64,000 bases of DNA from Trifolium pratense (Eukaryota > Streptophyta > Magnoliopsida > Fabales > Fabaceae). Both the position numbers and the translations under genes were made by a program. The stretch is taken from contig NC_060060.1 of assembly GCF_020283565.1 (NCBI RefSeq), positions 72,339,257-72,403,256 of the forward strand, in the 5' to 3' direction. Position 1 is the stretch's first letter. Each line of letters opens with the position of its first letter. Positions 1 to 10,087 of this stretch are shown here, piece after piece. Under the pieces are notes generated by a model. That model had not been told where the DNA came from. It did no database searches and worked only from the letters and a program-made list of their open reading frames with translations.

Positions 1-328
1 ATATGATGATTTAATGACTATTTTATTTCCTTTTGATTAGATATATTCAATCATTATAGTGACTATTTGCTTCCATTAGTCCATACGTTTTTTTCTTATA
101 TAAACATATAATCAGACAGTTTTTTTTTTAATATAATTGGGTAGTTTTTTTTTGATATATTAATACATCATTACACATATAAATGTAGGTATATGAAAAG
201 TTGATCAATATGACAATAATGTAAGGAGAAATGATGTGACACATTGTAAGTGGATGACATGGCTAAATGAAAATTTCATTGGTTTAAGTGGATTAGAATT
301 TAGAGAACTAATAGGATAACTATTTAGG

Positions 329-393
<65 letters not shown>

Positions 394-1130
394 TTGGCTG
401 AGTACATAAAAAACAAATATAAATTAAGCATTGCAAAAAATGAAAATGGATGAATAGGTTAACAAACTTACAATATTCGATTTAATAACATGAATTGTGC
501 AACTGCCAATTAATAATGAAAACAATACAATGATTTGGTCTAAGTTGTAAGAGTTTTGAGTCTATTAAATAGGTGGTTAGAAGTTCAATTTTTAGCTCTT
601 GTGTATTGGAAAAAAATTTAGTTGAGAGACAAGAACTCACTTTATGTGACATACAAATTTTTTGGCGGAAATTAATCGTCGTTAACAGTGGTGGAAACTT
701 CATAACAAGATATTGTCGAAAAAAAAAGAGATTCATAAAAACCAATGACAACCAAGATATTGAGCTTAAATAGTTATTGAACTTGTATAGGACGAATCGT
801 TTGAAAAATCGAGTTCGATTTTTAGTAAGAATAATTTTTTCCCAGTCGAACTATGAATTACGACAACCTCTTCTCAAAAAAAAAAAAATACCAATCACAA
901 AAAGACAAAAACTCATGTATGATTTGAAAATCGTCACTCCAATTTCCCCGCAGCGCAACGACATAGTACTACCAGTAGTGAACGAGAATGAAATCGAATA
1001 TTTATTGTGGCCCACTAAATCACCAAAACACAAATCCTCTACACCACAAACAAAGCTGCTACCCTACTGCACTAAAACCTATTAAATCTAAACCGTGAAC
1101 AACTACAAAGGACTCTGATCCTTATTGATA
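1..1130. other. AT-rich intergenic DNA, no gene recognised
   Basis: I see no supported gene here. Short open frames on both strands have no recognisable motif and look like chance. A pure TA microsatellite lies at 332-391. The remainder is low-complexity AT-rich DNA with no clear transposon ends. Confidence 0.6.
332..391. repeat. (TA)n microsatellite, about 30 units
   Basis: Uninterrupted alternating TA of about 60 bp. Unlike the TA runs near 32.2, 34.2 and 51.8 kb, no fold-back element is seen directly beside it. Confidence 0.95.
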
Positions 1131-1199
1131 TCGCAAATAACCTCCCTGCACTCTCATGTAGTGGATAACAATTGTTGCATTTGGGTGCTTATAACATAA

Positions 1200-1336
1200 C
1201 AGACTCGCTTCACACTTTCTTTCATTCTTTCTTTCTCTGAGAGATTTTCTTCAACTTTCTCCAAATTTTCCCACACATTACGGACGGTTATTGCAAGATT
1301 CTGACTCCATAGCTACATTTTTTCCTCACACAGCAG
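1200..1336 (+). other. Possible 5' UTR exon with splice donor
   Basis: A pyrimidine-rich stretch full of CTTTCTTT and TTCTCC motifs ends at AG followed by GTACTG, a good donor, at 1336/1337. It resembles a plant 5' leader exon. An exon with a matching acceptor (AATAG) begins at 2256, so the two could belong to one transcription unit leading to the small initiating exon. This rests on composition and splice consensus only. Confidence 0.3.
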
Positions 1337-1380
1337 GTACTGAGTTTCACGTTTTATCTGCATTTGAATTTTCTCTCAAT

Positions 1381-2105
1381 GCATGTTCTTGCTCAATTTC
1401 TGAAAACTTGAACTACATTATTTGATGTTGAAATGATGTTTACTTGTTTAACTTTTGTGCTCTGTTTGGATTTTACATTATTTTTTTCAACTTTTGAGTA
1501 GAACATATATAGTAGAATCGCTTTTACACTTTCTTTCTTTCTTTCACCACAACTTTTGTGCTTGTTTGGATTTTATATAGTTTTGCTAAAATAAGCTCAA
1601 AAATTGAGAAACGAGGAAGATCTTGTTGGGTTGGCTATGGTGTGAGAAGAAAGGTGATGTATGTTTTGTTTCGGTGTTTCACGGTATATGAATGGAATCA
1701 TGAAATTTTGTTTCACGTTTTATCATATATATGCATGTTCATCACTATGAAAACTTGAACTAATTATTCATATGTTGAAATGATGTTTACTTGTTTAACT
1801 TTTGTGCTCTGTTTGGATTGTGCATATTTTTTTCAACTTTTGAGTAGAACATAACAAAATCGCTTTTACACTTTCTTTCTTTCACCACAAATTTCATGCT
1901 CTGCTTGGATTTTATATAATTTTTCAACCTTTGTGTTCATTTAATGTTGCTAAAATAAGCTAAAAAATTGAGAAACGAGGAAGATCTTGTTGTGTTGGCT
2001 ATGGTGTGATAAGAAAGAAAGGTGATGTTTTGTTTCGGTGTTACACGGTATATGAATGGAATCTTGAAATTTTGTTTCACGTTTTCACTTTTCATCATAT
2101 GCATG
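1381..2105. repeat. Tandem duplication of about 360 bp, two copies
   Basis: The block beginning GCATGTTC at about 1381 recurs at about 1733 with many substitutions. Shared landmarks are the ATGTTGAAATGATG stretch, the CTTTTACACTTTC stretch, and an internal AAACGAGGAAGATCTTGTTG stretch at about 1610 and 1974. Part of the same sequence appears again, more diverged, at about 8900-9200. The copies carry no open frame of note. Confidence 0.75.
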
Positions 2106-2255
2106 TTCATCACTCTGAAAAATTGCTGAATATGTAAATAGATAAATTATTGTTTAATTTGTGAGCTGTTTGATTTTATATAGTTCTAGAAAGAAACTGA
2201 ATAAGTTGGTTTATAATTTTTTTAACATGTTTATTTTGTTATTTTTTGAAAATAG

Positions 2256-2325
2256 ACAATCTTGAAGTGGACATTCTCTAATATGGATGGATGAGGAGAT
2301 TCAACCCGTTGATACTAGTTCAAAG
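2256..2325 (+). pseudogene. Small initiating exon, copy A
   Basis: After an AATAG acceptor, the exon carries an ATG at 2287 and 13 codons (MDEEIQPVDTSSK), ending at a GTAAGA donor. A GGAT duplication puts a second ATG four bases upstream, opening a three-codon frame that stops at once, so this copy may translate poorly. I do not recognise the peptide. Copy B at 5087 lacks the extra bases and differs by one residue. The exon ends in phase 0. Confidence 0.45.
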
Positions 2326-2486
2326 GTAAGAATTATCTTTGTTTCGTAATTCTTACTTTTATTTTATTTTTGATTCAGTAACTCTTAATTTATTATAATT
2401 TTTTTTTGTTGACACTGGAAATTTAAATTTAACACTATAGTATAACAAAATTAATCAAAACAATTTCATGACAATGTTAACACTTA

Positions 2487-2817
2487 GAGCATCCACAATG
2501 GAGCTCCCCAATTTTTGGTACTTAATCGGGCCCCACGTGTACACATCACTCTTTTATAATTTTTTAATAGTAGTACCTAATAAGTATTTAATCCCTCCAA
2601 CCCAACAATTCTTAAAATGTTTTAAATAGGTCTCACCAATAACACATCTAACCAATAACGTTACATCATTATAAATTGGTCCCACAAAAAATGATATAGG
2701 TACCAAGTCTTATTTTAGAACTAGTACATATTAGGTACTATTTTGATTTTACTCCAATGAGAGTACCTATTAGGTACTAGTACTTAAAAAAAATAAGAAC
2801 CACCATTAGAAATGGTC
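2487..2817. mobile_element. Tourist-like MITE with TTA target duplication
   Basis: A 331-bp insertion present in unit A and absent from the matching place in unit B (5310-5312), so the empty site is visible in the same window. It is flanked by TTA at 2484-2486 and 2818-2820. Its ends, GAGCATCCACAATGG and the complement of CCATTAGAAATGGTC, are imperfect inverted repeats. A TTA duplication and this end type fit the PIF/Harbinger (Tourist) group. No coding capacity. Confidence 0.85.
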
Positions 2818-3310
2818 TTACTAACTCTTTGATCCTGCATTTAAAAAAAAAAACTCTTGATCCGAACAGGGGTTTAGGCAAGTAAAATTGATATGACCCA
2901 TTTAATATAATGAATAGCCCAAATAGCAAATTCATAAAGAATTATACTACAAAGGCCCAAATATCAAATAAATTTATTAGAATACTAACACCCCCACTCT
3001 AACAAAAAATATTTCACCTAGAAAATAAACTAAATTGAAAGTTAATTTAGTATAGAATTATGCAAAGTGAACATAGAAAACATGGTACAATTGGATTCAG
3101 AATACTAACACACTACTAAACCATAAAAACTACTTGAGATCATTAGGATTGAAAACATGGTACAAAGTACAAAGAAGTACTAAACGCACTACTAGTTGAG
3201 AAGTACAAGTGGGACACTACCCAAAATTTCAAAATAACACCCCAAAAAGTTTCTCGGGGTTAATAATTATCAAGGAAACACCACCAAAATGACAGAATAC
3301 ACACTGATTT

Positions 3311-4490
3311 TTATCTCAGTAGGCAATCAAGTGGGGATTTTTGCCATTCATAAGCCAAACAAACAGCCCAAGATCGTTTAGCAGTCAGCCACCGTAACGA
3401 TGTTCGCTTAATTGATTCCACAATTTCGCTAACAGACGGAGGTATCCCTTCAAACACCATCGAATTCCTAGCCTTCCAAACAGCCCAGCACGTCGCTTGC
3501 CAAATCATATGCAGCCCTTGCCTCCTCTTTCGACAGTTAAAAGGAAAACCGAAAGACTCAAAAGATGTGTGAGGCGAGCCCGGATTCGCCGTCTGTAATC
3601 CAATCCACCGATGAATTTCAATCTATATTTGAACCACGACGGTGCATTTCAAGAATAGATGTTCTTCCGATTCCATTTCCTCACCACACCAAACATAAGT
3701 TATCGCCGATTCCGGCGCGAGAATTCTTCTACGATATAGGTTCATTCTAGTAGGCAGACGTTGATACATTAATTGCCACGAAAAAAGACCTTTTGTGGAG
3801 CTAGTGAAATCTACAAATTCTTCAATATATTGCAGGCCCCTTCATTTAGGTTGGTATCAGGGAAAAAATTCTGACTGAGGAATTGGTACCCTGCCTTTAC
3901 CGTATATATTCTGTGGTCACCAATCAACGAGGTCCAAGAATCTTCGCAAGATCGAACTTTCATCCTTGAGACCATTCTCAATAGTTGGGCGATCAAATCT
4001 TCTTCCCACGCAAAAGGATTTCGTCTCTAAGAGAACTCCCAATACCACACATCGTTTTCCCTGCGACCCATTTGATTGACAGTACACTCCGTTTGAGTCG
4101 ACATTGAGAATAACCTTGGGAAAACAATGCTAAGAGGCTTTGTATCCAACCAAATATCATTCCAAAAATTATAACATTACCACTGCCCAGTTTTCTCACC
4201 ATTGTATCCTGACACCAATCTCCTCCACCGTCCCCATGAATTACTCCCAGCCGACACATATCTTTCCACCAAACGGATGCAAATTTACGTTTAGCAAAAA
4301 CCGACAAATCCGAACTTAGCCCCCCTATCTCTGCCATTTCGCTAATAGAGAGATATTAATCAATCTTAGGTTTCTAACCCCTAAGCCACCTCTTTCCTTT
4401 GAAAGACAGATATCGATCCACTTTACCCAAGAAAATTTCTTTGTATTGATACTAATTTCTTCCATACTTTCACCGACATCTTCATGAATG
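3311..4490 (-). mobile_element. Decayed LINE 3' end (unit A)
   Basis: Minus-strand fragments encode pieces typical of the C-terminal part of plant L1-type ORF2. These are a zinc-binding RT tail region with C-x2-C and W-rich segments, and the closing WKARNSMVFEG-type segment that ends at 3311. Frames are broken many times and no reverse transcriptase core remains. The same fragment, slightly less damaged, is in unit B, so it was present before the duplication. Confidence 0.7.
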
Positions 4491-4617
4491 ACAGGTAGAA
4501 AATAGGGGTAGAGGCTAAAACATAATTTATCAAATGCAGGTAAATAGATATAACTTTAAATGCAGGTAAATTCTCAAAATCAATAGGATCCCTTTTTTCA
4601 ACTTTATTAACATTTAC

Positions 4618-4887
4618 CTATGATTAGGAAGCTCAACAACGACCATTTTAGTAATCTTACCATCCCTAACACCACCAAAAAGCTTGGCCAATCTTTCCTG
4701 CAATTTCTCCTTGTCATAATATGAAGTACTATTTTCAACCGCCGACCTAATCTGCTAACAAAACCAATCACGTGAAACACTTCATAAGTAACATCAATGA
4801 AAAACCAGACCTATTTCTATATGAAAATGGTAAAATCAAATTGAATAGGAGATTCAAACAAACCTGCTCGCATCTTTCCTCGATAGC
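4618..4887 (-). pseudogene. Chaperonin-60 exon fragments, copy A
   Basis: On the minus strand, positions 4751-4618 read as [19 protein letters not shown] and onward to LAKLFGGV, matching the conserved chaperonin-60 (GroEL-type) segment [24 protein letters not shown]. The preceding piece, 4887-4864, encodes the end of the AI-ERCEQ motif and is followed by a good GTTTGT donor. The upstream part of that exon is cut off by the tandem-duplication junction. Real chaperonin-60 is about 570 residues, so only about 10% remains. After GGV the sequence leaves the family and runs into a different 17-residue tail ending at a donor. Confidence 0.7.
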
Positions 4888-5086
4888 TCGAATCTTGAAA
4901 TTTTGTTTCACGTTTTCACTTTTCATCAGATGCATGTTCATCACTCTAAAAAATTGCTGAATATGTAAATAGTTAAATTATTGTTTAATTTGTGAGCTGT
5001 TTGATTTTATATAGTTCTAGAAAGAAACTGAATAAGTTGGTTTATAATTTTTTTAACATGTTTATTTTGTTATTTTTTGCAAATAG

Positions 5087-5152
5087 ACAATCTTGAAGTG
5101 GACATTCTCTAATATGGATGAGGAGATTCAACCCGTTGATACTGGTTCAAAG
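5087..5152 (+). pseudogene. Small initiating exon, copy B
   Basis: Acceptor AAATAG precedes a 27-base leader, then ATG at 5114 and 13 codons (MDEEIQPVDTGSK) to a GTAAGA donor in phase 0. The LSM4-like exon at 8455 also starts in phase 0, so splicing across 3.3 kb would give an open fusion of 86 codons. I do not recognise the 13-residue peptide, and whether it is ever joined to LSM4 is inference. No other use for the exon is evident. Confidence 0.45.
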
Positions 5153-5804
5153 GTAAGAATTATCTTTGTTTCGTAATTCTTACTTTTATTTTATTTTTGA
5201 TTCAGTAACTCTTAATTTATTATTATTTTTTTTGTTGACACTGGAAATTTAAATTTAACATTATAGTATAACAAAATTAATCAAGACAATTTCATGACAA
5301 TGTTAACACTTACTAACTCTTTAATCCTGCATTTAAAAAAAAAAACTCTTGATCCGAACAGGGGTTTAAGCAAATAAAATTGATATGTCCCATTTAATAT
5401 AATGAATAGCCCAATTAGCAAATTCATAAAGAATTATACTACAAAGGCCCAAATATCAAATAAATTTATTAGAATACTAACACCCCCACTCTAACAAAAA
5501 GCATTTCACATAGAAAATAAACTAAATTGAAAGTTAATTTGGTATAGAATTATGCAAAGTGAACATAGAAAATATGGTACAATTGGATTCATAATACTAA
5601 CACACTACTAAACCATAAAAACTACTTGAGATCATTAGGATTGAAAACATGGTACAAAGTACAAAGAAGTACTAAACCAACTACTAGTTGAGAAGTACAA
5701 GTGGGACACAACCCAAAATTTCAAAATAACACACCCCAAAAAATTTCCTAGCGTTAATAATTATCAAGGAAACACCACCAAAAAGACAGAATACACACTA
5801 ATTT

Positions 5805-6990
5805 TTATCTCAGTAGGCAATCAAGTGGGGATTTTTGCCATTCATAAGCCAAACAAACAACCCAAGATCGTTTAGCAGTAAGCCACTGTAACGTTGTTCG
5901 CTTAATTGCTTCCACAATTTCCCTAACAGACGGAGGTATCCCTTCAAACACCATCGAATTTCTAGCCTTCCAAACAGCCCAGCACGTCGCTTGCCAAATC
6001 ATATGCAGCCCTTGCCTCCTCTTTCGACAGTTAAAAGGAAAACCGAAAGACTCAAAAATGTGTGAGGCGAGCCCAGATTCGCCGTCTGTAATCCAATCCA
6101 CCGATGAATTTCAATCTATATTTGAACCGCGACGGTGCATTTCAAGAATAGATGTTCTTCCGATTCCCTTTCCTCACCACACCAAACACAAGTTATCGCC
6201 GATTCTGGCGCGAGAATTCTTCTACGATATAGGTTCATTCTAGTAGGCAGATGTTGATACATTAATTGCCACGAAAAAACGACCTTTTTTGGAGCCAGTG
6301 AAATCCACAAATTCTTCAATATATTGCAGGCCCCTTCATTTAGGTTGGTATCAGGGAAAAAATTCTAACTGAGGAACTAGTACCCTGCCTTTACCGTATA
6401 TATTCCGTGGTCACCAATCAACGAGGTCCAAGAATCTTCACAAGACCGAACTTTCATCCTTGAGACCATTCTCAACAGTTGGGCGATCAAATCTTCTTCC
6501 CACGCAAAGGATTCCGTCTCCAACGACCCATTTGGTTGACAATACACTCCGTTTGAGTCGACATTGAGAATAACCTTGGGAAAACAATGCTAAAAGGCTT
6601 TGTATCCAACCAAATATCATTCCAAAAATTATAACATTACAACTGCCCAGTTTTCTCACCATTGTATCCTGACACCAATCTCCCCCACCGTCCCCATGAA
6701 TCACTCCCAGCCGACTCATATCTTTCCACCAAACGGATGCAAATTTACAGTTAGCAAAAACCGACAAATCCGAACGTAGCCCCCCCAATATCTCCGTATT
6801 TTGCTAATAGAGTTCGAGCCCAGAGATCATTCGGCCGCCACCGCCATTTTGCTAATAGAGAGATATTAACCAATCTTAGGTTTCTAACCCCTAAGCCACC
6901 TCTTTCCTTTGAAAGACAGATATCGATCCACTTTACCCAAGAAAATTTCTTTGTATTGATACTAATTTCTTCCATACTTTCACCGACATC
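5805..6990 (-). mobile_element. Decayed LINE 3' end (unit B)
   Basis: Minus-strand copy of the LINE tail. It includes a segment with the C-x2-C-x9-H-x4-C pattern of the zinc-binding RT tail (6319-6116) and a GGLGVRNL segment (about 6900), both standard in plant L1-type ORF2 C-termini. A local duplication near 6790-6850 repeats the GCTAATAGAG word. Frames are interrupted, so it is a relic. Confidence 0.75.
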
Positions 6991-7114
6991 TTCATGAATG
7001 ACAAGTAGATAATAGGGGTAGAGGCTAAAAGAGAATTTATCAAATGCAGGTAAATAGATATAACTTTAAATGCAAGTAAATTCTCGAAATCAATAGGATC
7101 CCCTTTTTCAACTT

Positions 7115-7462
7115 TATAAAGATATGCATCACCGTAAAAGCCCTCCATCTCATCTGGATATAAGGAAGATCTCTCTCCCTGCAAAACACATTATACAATG
7201 TTTTAAATATGAACAACTATAACCATAAAAATTAAGATTTCACAACCCACCATTGATAACAAAAGAGGACAAGTCTCCACAACCAAATCCTGAACATCTT
7301 TATCAAAGACGGAAAAATAGCTACATGATCACTCAACATCAATAATTTATTAGAAATGAAACAAACCTGTTCTTGAATGCTTCAACCCCAGGTATATCTG
7401 GATTAATCAATATCCTTGTAGTGTTAATGACATTTTGGATGGATGCTTTGTCTGGACACAAC
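7115..7462 (-). pseudogene. Exon-like fragments of unknown origin
   Basis: Two minus-strand pieces look spliced. 7462-7367 reads CPDKASIQNVINTTRILINP and on to EAFKNR, ending at AG/GTTTG. 7178-7115 starts after a TGCAG acceptor and continues in frame with SSLYPDEMEGFYGDAYLYKV. The first piece loosely recalls the oligonucleotide-binding RPA1-like proteins common in legumes, but I cannot assign it firmly. They lie between the chaperonin fragment and the LINE tail on the same strand, so they may belong to one chimeric transcript. Confidence 0.3.
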
Positions 7463-7533
7463 TAATTCAATCCGTGGAAAATTTGAGAAGTTACTATTTC
7501 AAATATAATAATACATTACCTCTAAAAAATTTA

Positions 7534-7635
7534 GGTGGGTATTGGCTTGGGACCTGAGAGTGTGCTTCTCCTTAAGGTCTCAGATTCGATTCACTCTGGT
7601 GTCAATTTAGGTGGGTTAGTTTAGCTTCTTCAAAA
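7534..7635 (+). mobile_element. Short SINE with 27-bp target duplication
   Basis: A 102-bp segment is bracketed by 27-bp direct repeats at 7507-7533 and 7636-7662 that differ at one base. It contains GATTCGATTC, like a tRNA-derived pol III B box, and a weaker A-box-like GGCTTGGGACC 45 bases before it. Length, B box and long target duplications fit a tRNA-derived SINE. Orientation is set by box order. No long A tail is visible. Confidence 0.65.
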
Positions 7636-7834
7636 AATAATACATTACCTTTAAAAAATTTAACTTTTGCAAGATTTTCCCATTTTCTTGTTCAACTCGT
7701 CAACGTAATCACCAAACAAAGCACATTCACACTTACCACTATTTATCACACTTACCAGTATTATAATTTTTTAGTCAAAAATTATAATACTGCAAAATAA
7801 AATTCGTGATGATTACATTATAAATAACATTTAC

Positions 7835-8160
7835 CTATGATTAGGAAGCTCAACAACGACCATTTTAGTAATCTTACCATCCCTAACACCACCAAAAAGC
7901 TTGGCCAATCTTTCCTGCAATTTCTCCTTGTCATAATATGAAGTACTATTTTCAACCGTCGACCTAATCTGCAAACAAAACCAATCACGTGAAACACTTC
8001 ATAAGTAACATCAATGAAAAACCAGACCTATTTCTATATGAAAATGGTAAAATCAAATTGAATAGGAGATTCAAACAAATCTGCTCGCATCTTTCCTTGA
8101 TAGCTTTCTTATCACCGGCACCGTCAAGAATGACAGTGTCATCTTTGGAAATTGTAATCT
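7835..8160 (-). pseudogene. Chaperonin-60 exon fragments, copy B
   Basis: Minus strand. 8160-8081 encodes ITISKDDTVILDGAGDKKAI followed by KERCEQ, and 7968-7835 encodes [20 protein letters not shown] onward to LAKLFGGV. Together they match the apical-domain stretch of organellar chaperonin-60 across a real exon boundary. The donor after CEQ is ATTTGT here but GTTTGT in copy A, so this copy has lost its splice site. The fragment is about 45 residues of a protein of about 570, so it cannot be a working chaperonin. Confidence 0.75.
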
Positions 8161-8454
8161 AAAAGATTAAGAAACTTAGTTTAGGTTGTCTAAATTATTT
8201 GACCTTGTATTCTCATATTATAATGCTAAAGATGTTAAGGAATTAGTGAAAAATTAATTTTAGCTATCCAAATAACTCAAGGAAAGTCTGCATTCTTTAC
8301 CAAAACAAAAAATTCATGAACATTAATCAATAACCAATAAAGAGAGAACAATGAGAAAGAGAGATAGAGAGAGATCAGGTTGAAAGAGAACATGAGAGAG
8401 ATCCGTAGGGGAACTTTTGGTCAAAATTTAAATTTTTAATGTGTTTCTTTGCAG

Positions 8455-8870
8455 CTGCCACTTTCTCTTCTCAAGAGTGCTCGAGGACAACCAATTGTGA
8501 GTCAAGGAACTTTTCTTTATTTTACCTTGTTTATAACTATTTTATATATTTGATTTGTGACTTTCGTGTGTGTTTTTATGTGACATGTTGTAACAGTCAG
8601 TAGAATTGACAAATGGAGAGACATATAATGGGGATTTGGTTGATTCCAATGCACTGATGAACATTCATCTTAGAGGAGTCATTTGTACTTCTAAGGTAAT
8701 TTTTTTTTCTTTATTTATTTCATTCATATCACCAATTTTTGTTTATTTTATCCCAACTTACGATGGATGTTTTGTTGAATTTGAAAATATAGGATGGAGA
8801 TAGACTTTGGTGTATGCCCGAATGCTATATTTATGGGAATACTATTATGTGTCTTCGAATTCCTAATGAG
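8455..8870 (+). pseudogene. LSM4-like gene fragment, three exons
   Basis: Three exons with consensus GT-AG borders (8455-8496, 8597-8695, 8793-8870), all phase 0, give 73 open codons matching the Sm core of U6-snRNA/decapping factor LSM4. Exon 1 begins LPLSLLKSARGQPI. Exon 2 has the Sm1 motif ([14 protein letters not shown]) and ends VICTSK. Exon 3 has Sm2 as YIYGNTI. LSM4 normally has IRGN in Sm2, where the arginine helps bind RNA; here it is Tyr. The C-terminal RGG-rich tail is not found, and no ATG lies directly in front. It is either a relic or the core of a chimeric gene starting with the small exon at 5114. Confidence 0.75.
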
Positions 8871-8879
8871 GTGTGTAGT

Positions 8880-8967
8880 TGTGGTTCGGTAGTTTTTTGA
8901 CTCATTACTCTTTCTAAAAACTTGAACTAATGATTCATTAATTTACTACATTTGCATTTGAATTTCG

Positions 8968-9018
<51 letters not shown>

Positions 9019-9260
9019 TTACATAATAAATTTTATGATGTTGAAATGATGATTTCAAACATAGATAAATAGTTGCTTAATTTGTGAGCTGTTTGGATTT
9101 TCTATAGTTTCAGTTACAAATATTACTCACAGCAGCTTAGAAAGAAACTGAATAAGTTGGTTTATAATTTTTTTAACATGTTCAAATTTTGTTATTGTTG
9201 GCAAATAGACAATCTTGAAGAGCACATTCTCTAATATGGATCACGAAATATCCAACTATA
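8880..9260 (+). repeat. Third, diverged copy of the small-exon region
   Basis: This repeats the sequence around the small initiating exon, including the GTGAGCTGTTTGGATTTT stretch, GAAACTGAATAAGTTGG and the exon leader CAATCTTGAAGAGCACATTC followed by an ATGGATCACGAA start. After the ATG it diverges from copies A and B. A TA microsatellite occupies 8970-9015. Confidence 0.65.
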
Positions 9261-9364
9261 TCCAAAACAATTATATGACATGGAGAAATGTTTAATTTCT
9301 ATTGGAAGTCGGTCTAAAATTAATATACACTGACAGAGCATATTCATTAAACTCTTTGTAAATA

Positions 9365-9468
9365 CTCCTTCATCCCAAAATATAAGCAAAAGTGAGTCAA
9401 ATAAACTTGATATATTTAGTTAAAGATTTTGTTGACCAACTTTTGTTTATATTTTAAGACGGAGGTGA
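9365..9468. mobile_element. Stowaway-like MITE
   Basis: A 104-bp element between TA dinucleotides. It begins CTCCTTCATCCCAAAATATA and ends in the inverted equivalent TATTTTAAGACGGAGG, the usual mariner/Stowaway terminal repeat. No coding capacity. Confidence 0.8.
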
Positions 9469-9744
9469 TATGTAAAATTAGTGGACCCATTCCCTTTCCC
9501 ACTCTCGTCATTCTTGGGGAGAAAATGTGAAGAAATGTTTCTTTTCATTACATATTTTTTTTTCTTTTCACCATCAGATTAATTTGGTTTGGAGTCAGTT
9601 CTGACATCAAGTGGTTTCAGCTCCCTTCTGATCGCAGTTGCGGTGATTGATCTGTGGTCCTCCCTACTAAGTTCAGCGCCAATTACCACTGAACCAACTA
9701 ATAATTGGTCTTTTTCGCTTATAAAAAAAGATTAGTCTTTTCAT

Positions 9745-9880
9745 GAGTAAATAACCCCTGAAATTTGAAAATAGGCAAATATCTTCTAAAATTTTAAAAA
9801 GTCAATCAAATTTTAGAGAGCAATTTGATTGACTTTTTAAAATTTCGGGAGTTATTTACCTATTTCCAAAGTAAGTATAT
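9745..9880. repeat. Inverted repeat, probable small MITE
   Basis: AAAATTTTAAAAAGTCAATC is followed after a short loop by its complement GATTGACTTTTTAAAATTTC. Outer words GTAAATAACCCCTGAAATTT and CGGGAGTTATTTACC also pair. It could form a hairpin. Ends and target duplication are not clear. Confidence 0.6.
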
Positions 9881-10087
9881 GATATAGTTTACTCGTCTTT
9901 TCATTGTATCATGCATCCCCGCAAAATTTGGAATTGGAACTGAGTTAAGCGGTCTCAAAATTCAACTCCATCGGTAGAAACAAAAAAAATAAAAAAACCC
10001 TACTCGAGTGTTTTTTGCGGGAATGCTGAATGCACCGATTTTCATCATTCATATATAGGCGGTGCTGATTCCGTAATTGCTTTTCGG
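9881..10087. other. Spacer, no feature seen
   Basis: No gene or clear element. The sequence lies between a hairpin MITE and the copia LTR, whose inner edge here is uncertain by some tens of bases. Confidence 0.5.

Larger units (their letters stand above)
2056..4889. repeat. Tandem duplication unit A (about 2.83 kb)
   Basis: From about 2056 the sequence is nearly identical to that from about 4888, with an offset of 2831 bp at the small exon. The unit holds that exon, a LINE tail on the minus strand and a chaperonin-60 fragment on the minus strand. Relative to unit B it has gained a 331-bp MITE (2487-2817) and lacks about 715 bp that lie at 7117-7830 in B. It ends at about 4887, where the chaperonin fragment is cut inside the word TAGCT and unit B begins. 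Confidence 0.85.
4890..8103. repeat. Tandem duplication unit B (about 3.2 kb)
   Basis: Second copy of unit A, without the 331-bp MITE and with about 715 bp (7117-7830) that A lacks. The extra segment holds exon-like pieces and a SINE. At about 4605 in A the deletion joins sequence matching 7115 to sequence matching 7825, with only a few bases of shared AT-rich sequence. Beyond about 8103 the chaperonin exon continues in B, which defines the right edge of the duplicated segment. Confidence 0.85.

Noticed and set aside
5805..6319. Minus-strand frames as a host gene
   Set aside because: They match the C-terminal region of LINE ORF2 and are repeated in the tandem unit. They are relics.
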